Assembly: GCA_016748015.1 (NCBI GenBank) | Contig: JAAOMT010000400.1 | Span: 341,163 to 405,162 of the forward strand | Length of the DNA stretch: 64,000 nt | Direction: 5' to 3' | Source of the DNA: Geosiphon pyriformis | Lineage: Eukaryota > Glomeromycota > Glomeromycetes > Archaeosporales > Geosiphonaceae | Shown: one piece after another, positions 45,108 through 55,518 of the stretch | Layout: each line of letters begins with the position of its first letter | How positions within the stretch are numbered: the first letter of the stretch is position 1 | The notes under the pieces: model-generated | Told to the model about the DNA's origin: nothing | Seen by the model: the letters and a program-made list of their open reading frames with translations, nothing else | The model's database searches: none | Position numbers and translations under genes: made by a program

Positions 45108-45894
45108 TATTACAGATGCTTATTTGGATGGGTAGAATAAACAACAAACTCATAACTTGGTGCTTAATTGGTTTACTGATTGGTAATATTTGAAGGTTTT
45201 GATTGAGTTCTTTGTATAATGGACAGAGATTTAATAGTTATTTTAGTAGTCTTTCAGAATTACAATTTCATCAATTTTTTTCTCAGCTTGGTGACCAGCA
45301 ATTTTTTGGTAAGTAATTCTTAATTTCAAGTGTTTACCCTCTTGCAGAAGTCTTTTACAAGGCAATTTTTAACATTAGTAACTCAGTGCTTAATTTTTAA
45401 TCAATTAGTATATAACAACAAAATAAATAAATAAATAAAATCAAAACATAAAAAGAAATAAGCCAAGGCAATAAAAAGTTAGTATTTTGTCAATAGCCTT
45501 AATCAAGAGCTATTGGTTTAGTGGAATTAGGTATTAACAACTATCAACATTAATTGTTAATAATGAAAAGATGAATTATAATAATAATAGTATTTTTATT
45601 AATGTTTGATGTTTTTTATTTCAAGTTATAGAATACTATTATATAAAAAGAGAATATGTAATTTGCAACTAGAGGTTCTAACTAAGGATTCTAGTTAGAA
45701 ATTTTTCTCTTTCTGCTTCTAATTCTACCACTATATATACATAATTTTTGTTATACAAGATTTCTTGAGTTTCTTAATTTTTTAGCCAGAAATTCTGGAA
45801 TTTTTAGAATCCTAAAATTCCATTTTTTACTGCATTTTATTCTAATTGGATAATTTGTATACTAATATATAATTCTTATATTTTATGAGTAATA
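45108..45894 (-). repeat. 5' LTR of element F (787 bp)
   Basis: Starts TATTACAGATG and ends GAGTAATA on the plus strand (one transition each from TG...CA). It carries a short GGAAT-type palindrome region (45750-45830), so its U3 resembles G rather than B. Right of it the LINE resumes. Confidence 0.8.
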
Positions 45895-46900
45895 TTGTGT
45901 TCTCAACTGTTTTAAACTTATGATATTTTAATTTTCTGTAGCTTTTTCTGATCAGAAATAATTGTTTCAATACTTTGCTCATATTCTTATTATTATAAAC
46001 CAAAATATTAACTTTGAAAGCTTTCTTGTTATCAAAAGTAGACCAAATCTTGATAAGACAATTATACTCTAACTTACAATCTGTATTTGTTTTCTTTATT
46101 AGTAGCTTCAGATTACAAAATTTTAAAAATTAATCATATTTTAAATACTTAAACTCATTAAACCAGTATTTAAAAAAATTTTATCTGCTAAATTAACCAA
46201 TATCCCTCTTAAAACATTTCACATAATGTTCAAATTGCCAAGATTATTTGCAATATTGAAACCATTTATAACTTTCAACAAACTGATAGAGACACATTTT
46301 TGAAAACTATCCTATTTAGCATCATCCATATCTTTAACTCTGAACTTCCAATGGTCTTTATTAATTTGCTTATAAATTGCGAACAAACACTTATTTAACA
46401 GACCACCCAGACCAAAAAAAATTATAATAGTCTTGTGATTAGTATCAAAAAACTCAGACACATTATTAACATCTTGAACTATTATAGAAGATGAGAGATA
46501 TTTACTAATAAAAATATAATCAATAATTTTCTTCATACTTTGTAAATTGAATCATGTTAAAAGCTTAAAAACAATTTCACTCAAAAGAAAGTTACACAAA
46601 CCCAAATCAAAACACTTTTTAGAACTTGTACTGTGTTTCTTTCTGTTTTTATTAAAATTATCATACAGCACAACATAAGAGCTTAAATTAATTGCTTTAA
46701 CAACAAAAAAATTCATCTTATTGGCTTGATTAAACCACACATTAGCTAAAACACCAGCATACAAATTTATTAGCATAACAAAATATTTACTGCTAAACAG
46801 AAGATGTATCAAAATAAAACAGCTCAAAATTTTAGAAACTTTGTATATATGCCAAGCCAAAAAGTTATTTATTACAATAGCCACTTTAACACCTATATAC
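45895..46900 (-). pseudogene. endonuclease (EEP-type) region of LINE L
   Basis: Minus frames 46884-46552 and 46536-46312 give SSYVVLYDNFNKNRKKHS (where AP-like endonucleases have GDFN), FDLGLCNFLL, then IDYIFISKYL and EFFDTNHKTI (where the family has the SDH/DTDH-type catalytic block). The region continues in broken frame to 45895. The catalytic Asp/Asn/His set appears only partly kept. The enzyme would nick target DNA to prime reverse transcription. Confidence 0.65.
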
Positions 46901-47947
46901 CTAGTGTTTAAACCAGAAACAAAAACTTTTATACTCTGAAATCTATCCTTAATCCAAGGTTTAACTTGATTTTTTAGCTTATTTTCAATGAAAAAAATAA
47001 TCTAATTGTCAAACTTATTGTACTACCTGATAATATCATTCTGTTTAGCCAAATTGTTTATTTTCTAGATATTACACATAGCAATCTTCCAAATAAAATT
47101 ACTTATTAAGAAGAAAGAGACACTGATAAATCTGAACTAGCACATAACTAATCTAACTTTGCCAAAACTAAACTTACAAAGACCTTAAGAACTAATAAAT
47201 TCAATTTTAGACTGTCTATCTTAATGGTCAAAATTTTTGAACTATTTAAGTCTAAAGCTAAAGCTGTATTATTTTTAACTGAAGGAAAAAGTATAAAAGA
47301 CATATGTAAAATGTCTAAAATCATATTTAAATCTAAATCTGAAACCAAAAGTATGGACATAACAAAAGAAGAAGACTAAAGGACAAATGCAAGTGGCACC
47401 AAGTCAACAATATTCAATTTTTTCACAATACTTAATACTTGGTTAGCTAAAAGCTCTAAAAAACATTCCAAAAAGCCAGATAAGTGCCAATATACAAATC
47501 ATTATGGACAGCTGAAACATCTATTTTATTGTATAATATATTAGAAAAAAAAAAAAACCAAAACCAGAATCAGAACCAAAATAAGTACTATTCAGTAAAA
47601 AAGCAAGTGAGACTATTTGGATCCAAGATTTGCCACCAAAAACAGTAAAATAGAAAATAGAAACACTCTTTTTTGCATACAACTTGGCCAATTGAATATG
47701 ATTTGCATTAGAAACAACTCTTTTAAATGTTTTCAAGAGTGCAGAAATAGATGCAATTAAAGTATTACACTTTAAAACAGAATGATCAAACTTTTTACAT
47801 TTCTTATATTAAACCAGATTTATTCTAGTCCATAAGAGTTTTATACTACCAAAAACTGGTTTTATGCAAAAAATAGACTCCAACTCTTTATCTAATTCAA
47901 AACCAACTACAGTATAGCAAACTTGGTTGCCAGTTACAAGTAAGTAA
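46901..47947 (-). pseudogene. middle region of LINE L ORF (zinc-knuckle and linker)
   Basis: From the solo LTR leftward on the minus strand: TGNQVCYTVVGFELDKELES, a Cys-rich piece CNKYSYFGYYIFEC near 47800-47760 (a degraded CCHC), then FKRVVSNANHIQLAKLYAKK (47736-47521) and the segment 47360-47148 (VSDLDLNMILDILHMSFIL). These match successive blocks of the glomeromycete LINE protein as I remember it. Frames are broken. Confidence 0.62.
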
Positions 47948-48905
47948 TATTACTGGAGGTTTTTGGTCTCTTTTCTTAAATGTTGTTAATATCTGTTTGT
48001 TGTGAATTCATGTTTTTTGGAAGCTAGTAAATCTTCAATAACTGAATTTATTTTCAAATTATTTTCTATAATTTGAATTGCTGGGCTTATAAGTAGAATA
48101 GCCAATTTTATGCCAATTATTTTATGTAGTTACATTGTAGTAAATGTCAATTCTTTTTCAGAAATTGCTTATCTGAAAGCTTACTAAAAAATATGTAGTT
48201 ATTTTGCTGTGAAAGTTAACTCTTCTACAAAAATCTTATTTGTAGGCTATTTAATGATTATAATATAAAAAAAGAGAAAAAATAAAAGAAATGTAAAAGA
48301 AATAAAATTTTTGTTAAGGGAAACATTTTCTATTTAGGCTTAAAGTTACTAACAGATTTATTGAAATTGGTAGTTAATCAATTTTAAAACATTAGTTGAA
48401 TTTTTGTGAATTTTAAATATAATAATTAAGGATTTGGTTTTCAAATATTTAATTTTTTTTTATTTGATTTTGTAAAAATGTATAAGGGATGATTTGTTCT
48501 AATAAAAATATTTAAAGTAAAATATATTTTTTTAAAGAGAAAAGCTCTTTTTTTATACAATTTGCTGTAATATTAGTTTTTGAATTTGCATTTTTTTTTG
48601 TTATAATTTTAGCAAACTAAAGATATATTTTGGTGAATTACAAGTTATTTCTATAAACTATTGATTATTTCAGCGAATTTTTACTAATTTCAACCAATTT
48701 TTGAATATTAAATAATTTAGAGTATTGTGTAATTTGATTATTTTAATTTCTATGATACAAATCAAATTATTAATTAAATAATAATATTTGATAATTTGAT
48801 TAACTAATAAGTGATAATTGAAATAATAATAATATATACTAATTAATTCTAAAAATTAGAAGAATAATTTCATGTTAATTAATAGCTAAAATTCTACTAA
48901 TAATA
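47948..48905 (-). repeat. solo LTR of the D family inside LINE L (958 bp)
   Basis: On the plus strand it reads TATTACTGGAGG...TTCTACTAATAATA, the reverse of the D LTR (5780-6742) with transitions at both ends. Long stretches match, e.g. 48110-48245 against 6470-6580 reversed. It is flanked by GTAA (47944-47947) and ATAA (48906-48909). The LINE reading runs CVIN before it and TGNQV after it on the minus strand. No internal gypsy sequence is present, so it formed by recombination between two LTRs. Confidence 0.85.
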
Positions 48906-49956
48906 ATAATTAATAACACAGATTTTCTTATTAGTTTTATTTAACAAAGTACCCAAATTATGAGTTGTTGTTTCTACAGACAAAGTAAACAAAAATGCTT
49001 TAAACTAATCTCTAAACATTCAAGTATTGCAATCTTTTACAGCCATAGCCATATGTACTAAATTTTTCTTAATTAAAAATGACTATTTAGAAGTTAACTG
49101 TTTAACCTAATCCAATTTGGCAAATTTTACCACAGTTTTTTGTCACATCTCAATTAGTTAAACTATGATTGACTTAATTTGGCCAAATTCAGATATTGTA
49201 ATAACAATCATATTTTTAAATATATTTATGAAATTTTTTTTAATTATTATGGTCTGATTTGAATGCACTTTTTGTTTCTTAATATTATTGTTTATAATAA
49301 TTCCCTTATTTTTAATCAATAATACAGCCTTTTTTATGCTCTTTTCAAATATGAAAGTAAATCTGATAATCTCTTCAAATTTTGAAAAAATAATGATCAC
49401 TCTCAAAATCATTAATAAATGAAAAAATTTTTCTGATAAAATAAGTCTTTGCCATAGTCAATTTTTTTTCTACTGCTAAAAAATCAATATTTAATGTAAA
49501 AGATTTCTTTATTGCCACCTCTACTTAAGTTTTTACTATTTTTGAATCTATCTATTTTTTTTTCAGAAATATGTTAAGAAAGAAAAAAAAGATTTCTCTG
49601 TTTTATTCATGTTAAAGTCAATTTTTTTAAGAGGAAAACCACATTTTAAGTTATTAACAATCTTTTTTGTTTTAAGAATTATTGTCACTGAACCAAGAAA
49701 AAAATTATTATCAACATTAGCTAAAACATTTTCATTATTATTGTAACCAAATTTACTATTTATGTCCGAATACATACCTTTACTAAGACCAGGTTTGACC
49801 AAAAAAATATCTTTTTCATTACCAGAATGTTTAACATTATTAATTGAAACTTTCTTCTTTTGAAAAAAAAAAATCTGTAACAGATTTATAAAACACCTTT
49901 TTGAATGCCTTTTTCTTAAACATATTGCTACCAAAAGCAGTTACCAAGTCCACCAT
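48906..49956 (-). pseudogene. N-terminal region of LINE L
   Basis: Minus frames 49934-49563 (FSQKKK-type region reading FFQKKKVSINNVKHSGNEKDIFLVK) and 49412-49158 (ILRVIIIFSKFEEIIRFTFIFEKS...FKNMIVITISEFGQIKSI, an RRM-like block) carry the start of the protein. The ATG at 49956 gives the best start, as the frame there reads VDLVTAFGSNMF. Several frameshifts occur. Confidence 0.65.
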
Positions 49957-50523
49957 AAAAAGATTACTTGCTTAAAAAATGTTAAAAATAATAAAACAAA
50001 AGAACAAAAATAAAAAAAACAAAAACTTCTTTTTCAAAAAAGCTCTTTAAAAAATTTGAAATTTAAAAGAAAAAAAAATTATTATTTTACTGTTATGTTT
50101 TAAGAAAATTTTTACTGAGATAATGTTTCTACAAAAACTTGTTTGTCAGCTTTTGCTATTAAAAGAATTTCTTGGGTATTATTTATGAATTTTTTTTATA
50201 ATATAATAAGTAAGCTTATTATAAAATGATTTATTTACAAAGACTTTTTAAAAATTTCCTTAAAAAGAACTGCCCATGACTAGGGATTAGTCAGTTAATA
50301 TTGAAAAAAAAACCGACCTTCAAGTTTGGGGTGATAAAACACGTATTTCTTTTGCTGGTGCTTTAGTTCTGGCTCCTCAGAAAGGTAAAATGAGCTGCTT
50401 GGTATTCCTGGAGAAACCCTTGAAGAGTGTCACAAAAAAGAATGTTGATATGAATGTGCTCATTTGCCTGTTCACTGCGTTCGACTGACCATTCTTGACG
50501 CGTGGCTTAAAAACAGCTTACAA
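49957..50523. other. LINE 5' end to acetyltransferase gene: divergent intergenic region
   Basis: 49957-50280 is A/T-rich with poly-A and poly-T runs. 50290-50523 is less AT-rich and partly coding-like in frame with the downstream gene (see findings). It should hold the promoter of the acetyltransferase, but I see no clear TATA box. Confidence 0.5.
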
Positions 50524-51921
50524 ATGAATGAAAAATTTTCGCCAGCACTTTCTTCGTATTCTACAACTCCAAGTCCCAGTGACTACGACGACAACGATAT
50601 TTCTATCGGTTGCCAGCTCTTTGTCGACATCAACCTTGAGAAGAGTTGTGAACGGGGATACCGCAAGGCCGAAGTTCTAAACTTACGAAAAGTGAAAAAA
50701 GAGTCAGGAGAAGATGAAAAAAAGTTCGATAACGAGGAAACGGAAATTGTCGAGCTACAATATTATGTTCATTTTGTTGAATTCAACAAGAGGTTGGATG
50801 AATGGGTGTCGATTGATCGGCTTGATTTCTCGAGACCAATCGAACCTCCTAGAGCATCATTGACACCTATCAATGGAACTACGCCCCCAAATTTATCCAT
50901 TATGTCGCCTAATGTGGGATCTCCATTGTACTTTGACAGCCCAGCCCTATCGCCTTCACCTTCACCTGTATCGCATTACAGTATAACTAAGGAGCAAGAG
51001 CTTGAAAAACTTCGACATGGAGGTGGAATGAGTGGAACGCAATCGCATTTGTATCGGGTGAGGAATATTGAAAAAATCCAAATTGGGCGACATACAGTTT
51101 CACCGTGGTATTTCTCGCCATATCCTCAAGAGTTTTGCGAGTTGCCTATGATTTTCATCTGTGAATTTTGCCTTTCGTATTTTGGGAATGTTAATCATCT
51201 GAAACGGCATTTAGAGAAATGCAAATTAATGCATCCACCTGGAAATGAGATATATCACGCTGACAATCCAAAAATTTCTTTCTTTGAAATCGATGGCCAT
51301 CAGCAAAAAACATATTGCCGTAATCTATGTCTACTCTCCAAATTATTTCTTGATCATAAAACCCTTTATTACGACGTTGATCCATTCCTTTTCTATGTTA
51401 TGTGTATTCGAGATAGCAAAGGATGTCACTTGATTGGGCACTTCTCTAAGGAAAAAGATAGTCAAGAGGGGCATAATCTTGCCTGCATTTTGACATTGCC
51501 TCAGTATCAGAGGCAAGGTTATGGGCGATTGCTGATTTCTTTTTCGTACGAGCTTTCCAAAGTGGAAGGTAAAATCGGAACTCCAGAAAAGCCTCTTTCC
51601 GATCTTGGACTTTTATCTTATCGGGCTTATTGGAGTGAAACAATATTCGATTTTTTGCTTGACAAGCATGAGCATAATGAAGAGATTTCAATCCAAGAGA
51701 TCGCCGAAGATACTAAAATCGCGACCCCTGATATTTTGCAAACTTTACAAAGCCTTGGGATGTTGAGAACTTACAGAGGCCAACAAGTTATTTTATTGTC
51801 TGACAGCGTCTTGGCAGCACATAAGAAAGCAAAAAAGAAAAATCAATTTAAAATTGATACAGAACTTTTACAATGGTCACCACCTCGATTCACTGCGACT
51901 CAACTAAGATATGCGTATTAA
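50524..51921 (+). CDS. ESA1: MYST-family histone acetyltransferase, Esa1/Tip60 (KAT5) type
   Basis: 465 codons without an intron, close to Esa1 (~445 residues). I chose the ATG at 50524; the in-frame DNA upstream has a TGA at 50446-50448. Residues 26-102 form the Tudor-knot/chromo-barrel region. A Pro/Ser linker follows, then the MYST domain: the C2HC finger (C213, C216, H229, C233), the autoacetylated-type Lys at 279 (DHKTLYYDVDPF), the catalytic Cys321 in CILTLPQYQRQGYG (residues 321-334, acetyl-CoA loop) and Glu343 in SYELSK. Known family members acetylate H4/H2A as the catalytic subunit of NuA4, acting in transcription and DNA repair. The C terminus ends at RYAY. It looks intact and uses more balanced codons than the transposon block next door. 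Confidence 0.95.
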   Translation: MNEKFSPALSSYSTTPSPSDYDDNDISIGCQLFVDINLEKSCERGYRKAEVLNLRKVKKESGEDEKKFDNEETEIVELQYYVHFVEFNKRLDEWVSIDRLDFSRPIEPPRASLTPINGTTPPNLSIMSPNVGSPLYFDSPALSPSPSPVSHYSITKEQELEKLRHGGGMSGTQSHLYRVRNIEKIQIGRHTVSPWYFSPYPQEFCELPMIFICEFCLSYFGNVNHLKRHLEKCKLMHPPGNEIYHADNPKISFFEIDGHQQKTYCRNLCLLSKLFLDHKTLYYDVDPFLFYVMCIRDSKGCHLIGHFSKEKDSQEGHNLACILTLPQYQRQGYGRLLISFSYELSKVEGKIGTPEKPLSDLGLLSYRAYWSETIFDFLLDKHEHNEEISIQEIAEDTKIATPDILQTLQSLGMLRTYRGQQVILLSDSVLAAHKKAKKKNQFKIDTELLQWSPPRFTATQLRYAY

Positions 51922-54467
51922 ATCCAGTTGGAGCTCCTTAAGAAAGTTTAATTTAGTTATGTGGTGGCTATTAAAGTCTCAAAATTCTCATCGTGATGTT
52001 AGGTTACTTCGTTTGTTTATACTGGGATTTTTTTGATGAAAAAGTTCTTTAGAAATATCAAAAAGGCTTATAATTCTTTTTGGGCAAATAAAAGCCGATT
52101 TGATAAGAAAAAATAAAATTTGAAGTCAAGAGGAACGTAACAGAGAAGGACCATGCATCCTGATTAATTACTTCGACGTCCTTTAACAATTAAAAGAGCT
52201 GGATTTGATCGTTTGAAAAACTTTTCGCCTCTTCATGACTATGCGTAATCTTCGCTCAAATCCGTTCCTATTACTTTCAAATAACCACAGACAATATTTT
52301 TCCACCAGCCTCCTGCGAAACTTTAATGATGGCAGCGTTATATTATGTGCCAAATGAAATGAGTTTCAACTTTAACTAAAATTAAAGTTGCAGGTTTTGG
52401 ATAATAATTAGGCGCTCCATATAAGATTAATGGCTTAATGATTCTGAGTAGGATGATTTTTCGGTGCTCGTGAATTTTCTTTCTTTAAATGGCAAATGAT
52501 GATATTTGAAGATTCGTACCCTTTCTTTTACCACGGTAATGTGTTACCTTGATTTATTTAACCTTAAATATCGAAAATTGTGAAGATTCCGATTGTTTGA
52601 TTAAAAAACAGGGTTAATTTTTGATTCAAGATTTCATGATTATCCTTTTTGACAGAGCCAGAAGTATATAATGCTTCTCAACAAGCAAGGGTATATCATT
52701 ATCTTAAAATCACACTATCTTTGTGAAATATGACTCAATCAAGATCTTGTTGAGAGGTTTTCATGGTTCTTGTTTTAAATTGAAAATTGACAAGGTATTT
52801 TTATATAATCACCGTCCAAGATTTTCCATTTCTTAAGTGGGTTAGGCCAAATATTTCCATGAAGATAAAGTAATTCCTCACCATATCAAAAAGGGGTTGT
52901 GAGAATTCATAAGTTGAATTGTTGGATGATTTAGAGAAAAGTTTCATCTGCTTTGGCATCATCCAAATTTATCTTTTCTTTTCTTTATCGATTACATAAA
53001 TAGTTTTAGGTACAAATATGTGAATCAAAATTTCAATTTGCAATCCAGGTAAATTTTATAGATTATTCTGATCGCTATAAATTTGGGTTAATATCCTTCA
53101 GATTATTCATTATAATAGAATACTCGCTAAAATCTACCTGGCTTGGAAATTTTCCTTACAATCCACAAAATTGGCATCCGAAATGAAATTTTGGTTAATT
53201 AAAAATTAAGAAAAAAGGCTTCAATAAAAAAAATCATTACCAACAAGGTTACATATTATAAAGAAATGACCTTTTTTTTTAAGTCGAAATTTTTTCTTCA
53301 CTTAGTTGATTAAAATTTTTCTATTAGAATCTAATAAAGTAAATTTATTTTAACATGTTCGATCCAACGAGATTAGAGATTTTTGCTTAATATAAACACC
53401 GCAGTCTTGAGTTCAATAGTTTTTCCGACTGATTTCAATCCTGCCAAAGCGGGTATTCAATCGTTGTATATTTTTTTGTTTAAGTTTTGAAACATAGATA
53501 CGAAACTTTAATCAAAAAATTTCTTAATATTTAATACTGCCGCCTCTTTTAGGATTGTTGAATTGTTCGAAGAAAATTCTGATTTGTGACCAATTGCTAT
53601 ATAAAGATTAGCGGCGTTAAATGTGGAACATAATTATATGATTGGCTAGTAATAGATAAATCATTCAAACATCACTTTTTACTTTGCCTTAAAAAAATTT
53701 GTATTAAAAAAAAAAATATATAATTTCGGGAAATGCAGAGGGTACTAGAATGGAATTTAATGGCGCGTATGGTTATGTCAAACTTAATGGGGTCTAATAT
53801 ATTTTTAAAGAAGAATCATCATTCCTGCTTTTTGCTTTCCGTGATAACAATGAAATTTTCGAAAAGTTTAGCTCCCCGACTGTTACTAGTCATACCTTTA
53901 CATAATAGCCAATTTTTTGCATTATCAGATTTTATATATGGCTTTTTTTTTTCTTATGGAAAAACTAGTTTCACTACATCACTATTACCAATTAAAAGTT
54001 GATTTACTAAGCCTAGCACATAGAAAAAAAATAAAAACCATCACGCAAATCGAACCATGGGCCACAGAACTGTCACAGAAACTCACCATTACTCGCTCTT
54101 GTAGTGGTAGTAGTACTTAGTAATAATAGTCGGTTCTGAATTCCAGACCTTCTTTACCCTTCATTTTTTTTCGCTCTGGCTCTCCCTTTCTAAAGAGGAG
54201 GAGAGCAATAGCTACTCTTCTCCGTTCCTCCAACCGTTTTTTTTCTTTACGAAAAGAGTTAATTCTCTTTTTCTTGTCTTTTTTTTAAATTTTCCTTCCC
54301 CATACGAACCCCTTATTAACGTGTTGCTTTCCCTTTCGTTCTCTTCTCTATAAAACTTTTTTCCTTCTTTTTTCTCTTTTAACGTATTATTTTTTCGTTC
54401 TTGTTATTATTATAATATTATAGAGTATTGGATTTCTAGTCGCACCATCTAATAAAGTTTTTACGTA
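51922..54467. other. intergenic region, no gene recognised
   Basis: AT-rich, with no long conserved frame; the open frames at 53733-54120 have no family features. The first part should hold the 3' UTR of the acetyltransferase. The last ~300 bases are CT-rich (54140-54400) and hold a TATAAAA at 54349-54355, 113 bp before the cyclin ATG, so they are the probable promoter of the next gene. Confidence 0.6.
54349..54355 (+). promoter_or_regulatory. TATA box candidate of the cyclin gene
   Basis: TATAAAA within a CT-rich tract, 113 bp upstream of the ATG at 54468. Position and context fit a fungal core promoter; not tested. Confidence 0.45.
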
Positions 54468-55466
54468 ATGCCTGGTGCGATCACTCAAATTGCTTATGAC
54501 GGGTTGCCATCATCTTTTTATCGGACCGCTCCACACGCCATGATCCCAAACCAACAACACTATCATGCCCTGGCGGCTCATCAAATGCACCAAATCCAAC
54601 AGCCCTCCCAAACACAACCACAAACAGCTCCACCACCGCAACAACAACCACCGCCACCACCTTCTACTCAAATTTATTCATCATCAGTGGTTGGGCCACA
54701 GGCTCATGAAACAAACAAACAACAATCTTTGACCAATCCTTCTTCACCTCAAACTTCAAGCACCGCAAAATTAGCAGAATTTGCCTCAAACATGGTTTAT
54801 CAAATGTGGCATTTTAAAAGACCATCGTCCGCCTTGATTGGTCAATTTGCTATACCTGTTCCTAATCCTCCATCCAACTTGTCCCCTAATGCAAGCACAC
54901 AGTTTAAAAATTTTTGTAATCAGGTAAGAAAATCGGGCGATCGTGATACCTCAAAAGCTTATGCTTTTTATCGATTATGATTATTTTTGCCTCATTAATG
55001 ATGGAAAGCGTACGAAATTAACATGTTTTTCCTTACTATTGCAATTTATAGGTACTTCAACAAACCCAGATTTCGGAATCTGTGGTTCTTTTATCACTCA
55101 AGTATGTTCAAAAGCTTGTTAAAAGTGGGAGAATGTCTACCGGTGATAAAGGTTCCGAATATCGTCTTTTCACTGTTGCACTCATGCTAGCAAATAAATT
55201 CTTGGATGATAATACGTTCACCAATAAAACTTGGTCTGAAGTGACGAATATCCCTGTGAAGGAGCTTAATATTATGGAATTGGAGTTTCTGGATAATCTA
55301 GATTTCAAATTGTTTGTCAGCGATACTGAATACAAACATTGGTTACAATGTCTGAACGAATACACGCAAAGGCAACATCAGCAATTGTCATCACTTCATC
55401 AAAGAAACCGATCGTCTTCCGATTCAAATTCTTTAAGAAATGTGGCAGTCGCTGCAGCACAGCAGC

Positions 55467-55518
<52 letters not shown>

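Larger units (their letters stand above)
27960..45894 (-). mobile_element. Ty3/gypsy element F (minus), split by C and G
   Basis: Pieces of F are the Cys-rich segment, protease and Gag (27960-30878), the Gag N terminus and leader (44674-45107) and the 5' LTR (45108-45894). Removing G joins AAGTAGGTGG (ending 30878) to GTAGTTGTATTGATTTTGG (from 44674); the merged sequence matches continuous C at 26715-26745, with a GTGG/GTAG duplication. The distal half of F is left of the window beyond C. To the right, F lies inside the LINE. Confidence 0.82.
45895..49956 (-). mobile_element. decayed LINE (L), 5' half, interrupted by a solo LTR
   Basis: On the minus strand from an ATG at 49956-49954 the reading starts VDLVTAFGSNMFKKKAF and runs through an N-terminal RNA-binding-type region, a zinc-knuckle region, a Ser/Leu-rich linker and an endonuclease domain to 45895, where element F cuts it. 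The RT part would lie beyond F, outside the window. The layout matches large non-LTR retrotransposon proteins that I recall as common in Rhizophagus. The plus strand is strongly C over G here, and numerous stops and shifts show it is long dead. Confidence 0.72.

Noticed and set aside
53733-54120. Two overlapping frames upstream of the cyclin as a small gene
   Set aside because: Low-complexity, Phe/Leu/Ser-rich products with no family features; they lie in the presumed promoter region.
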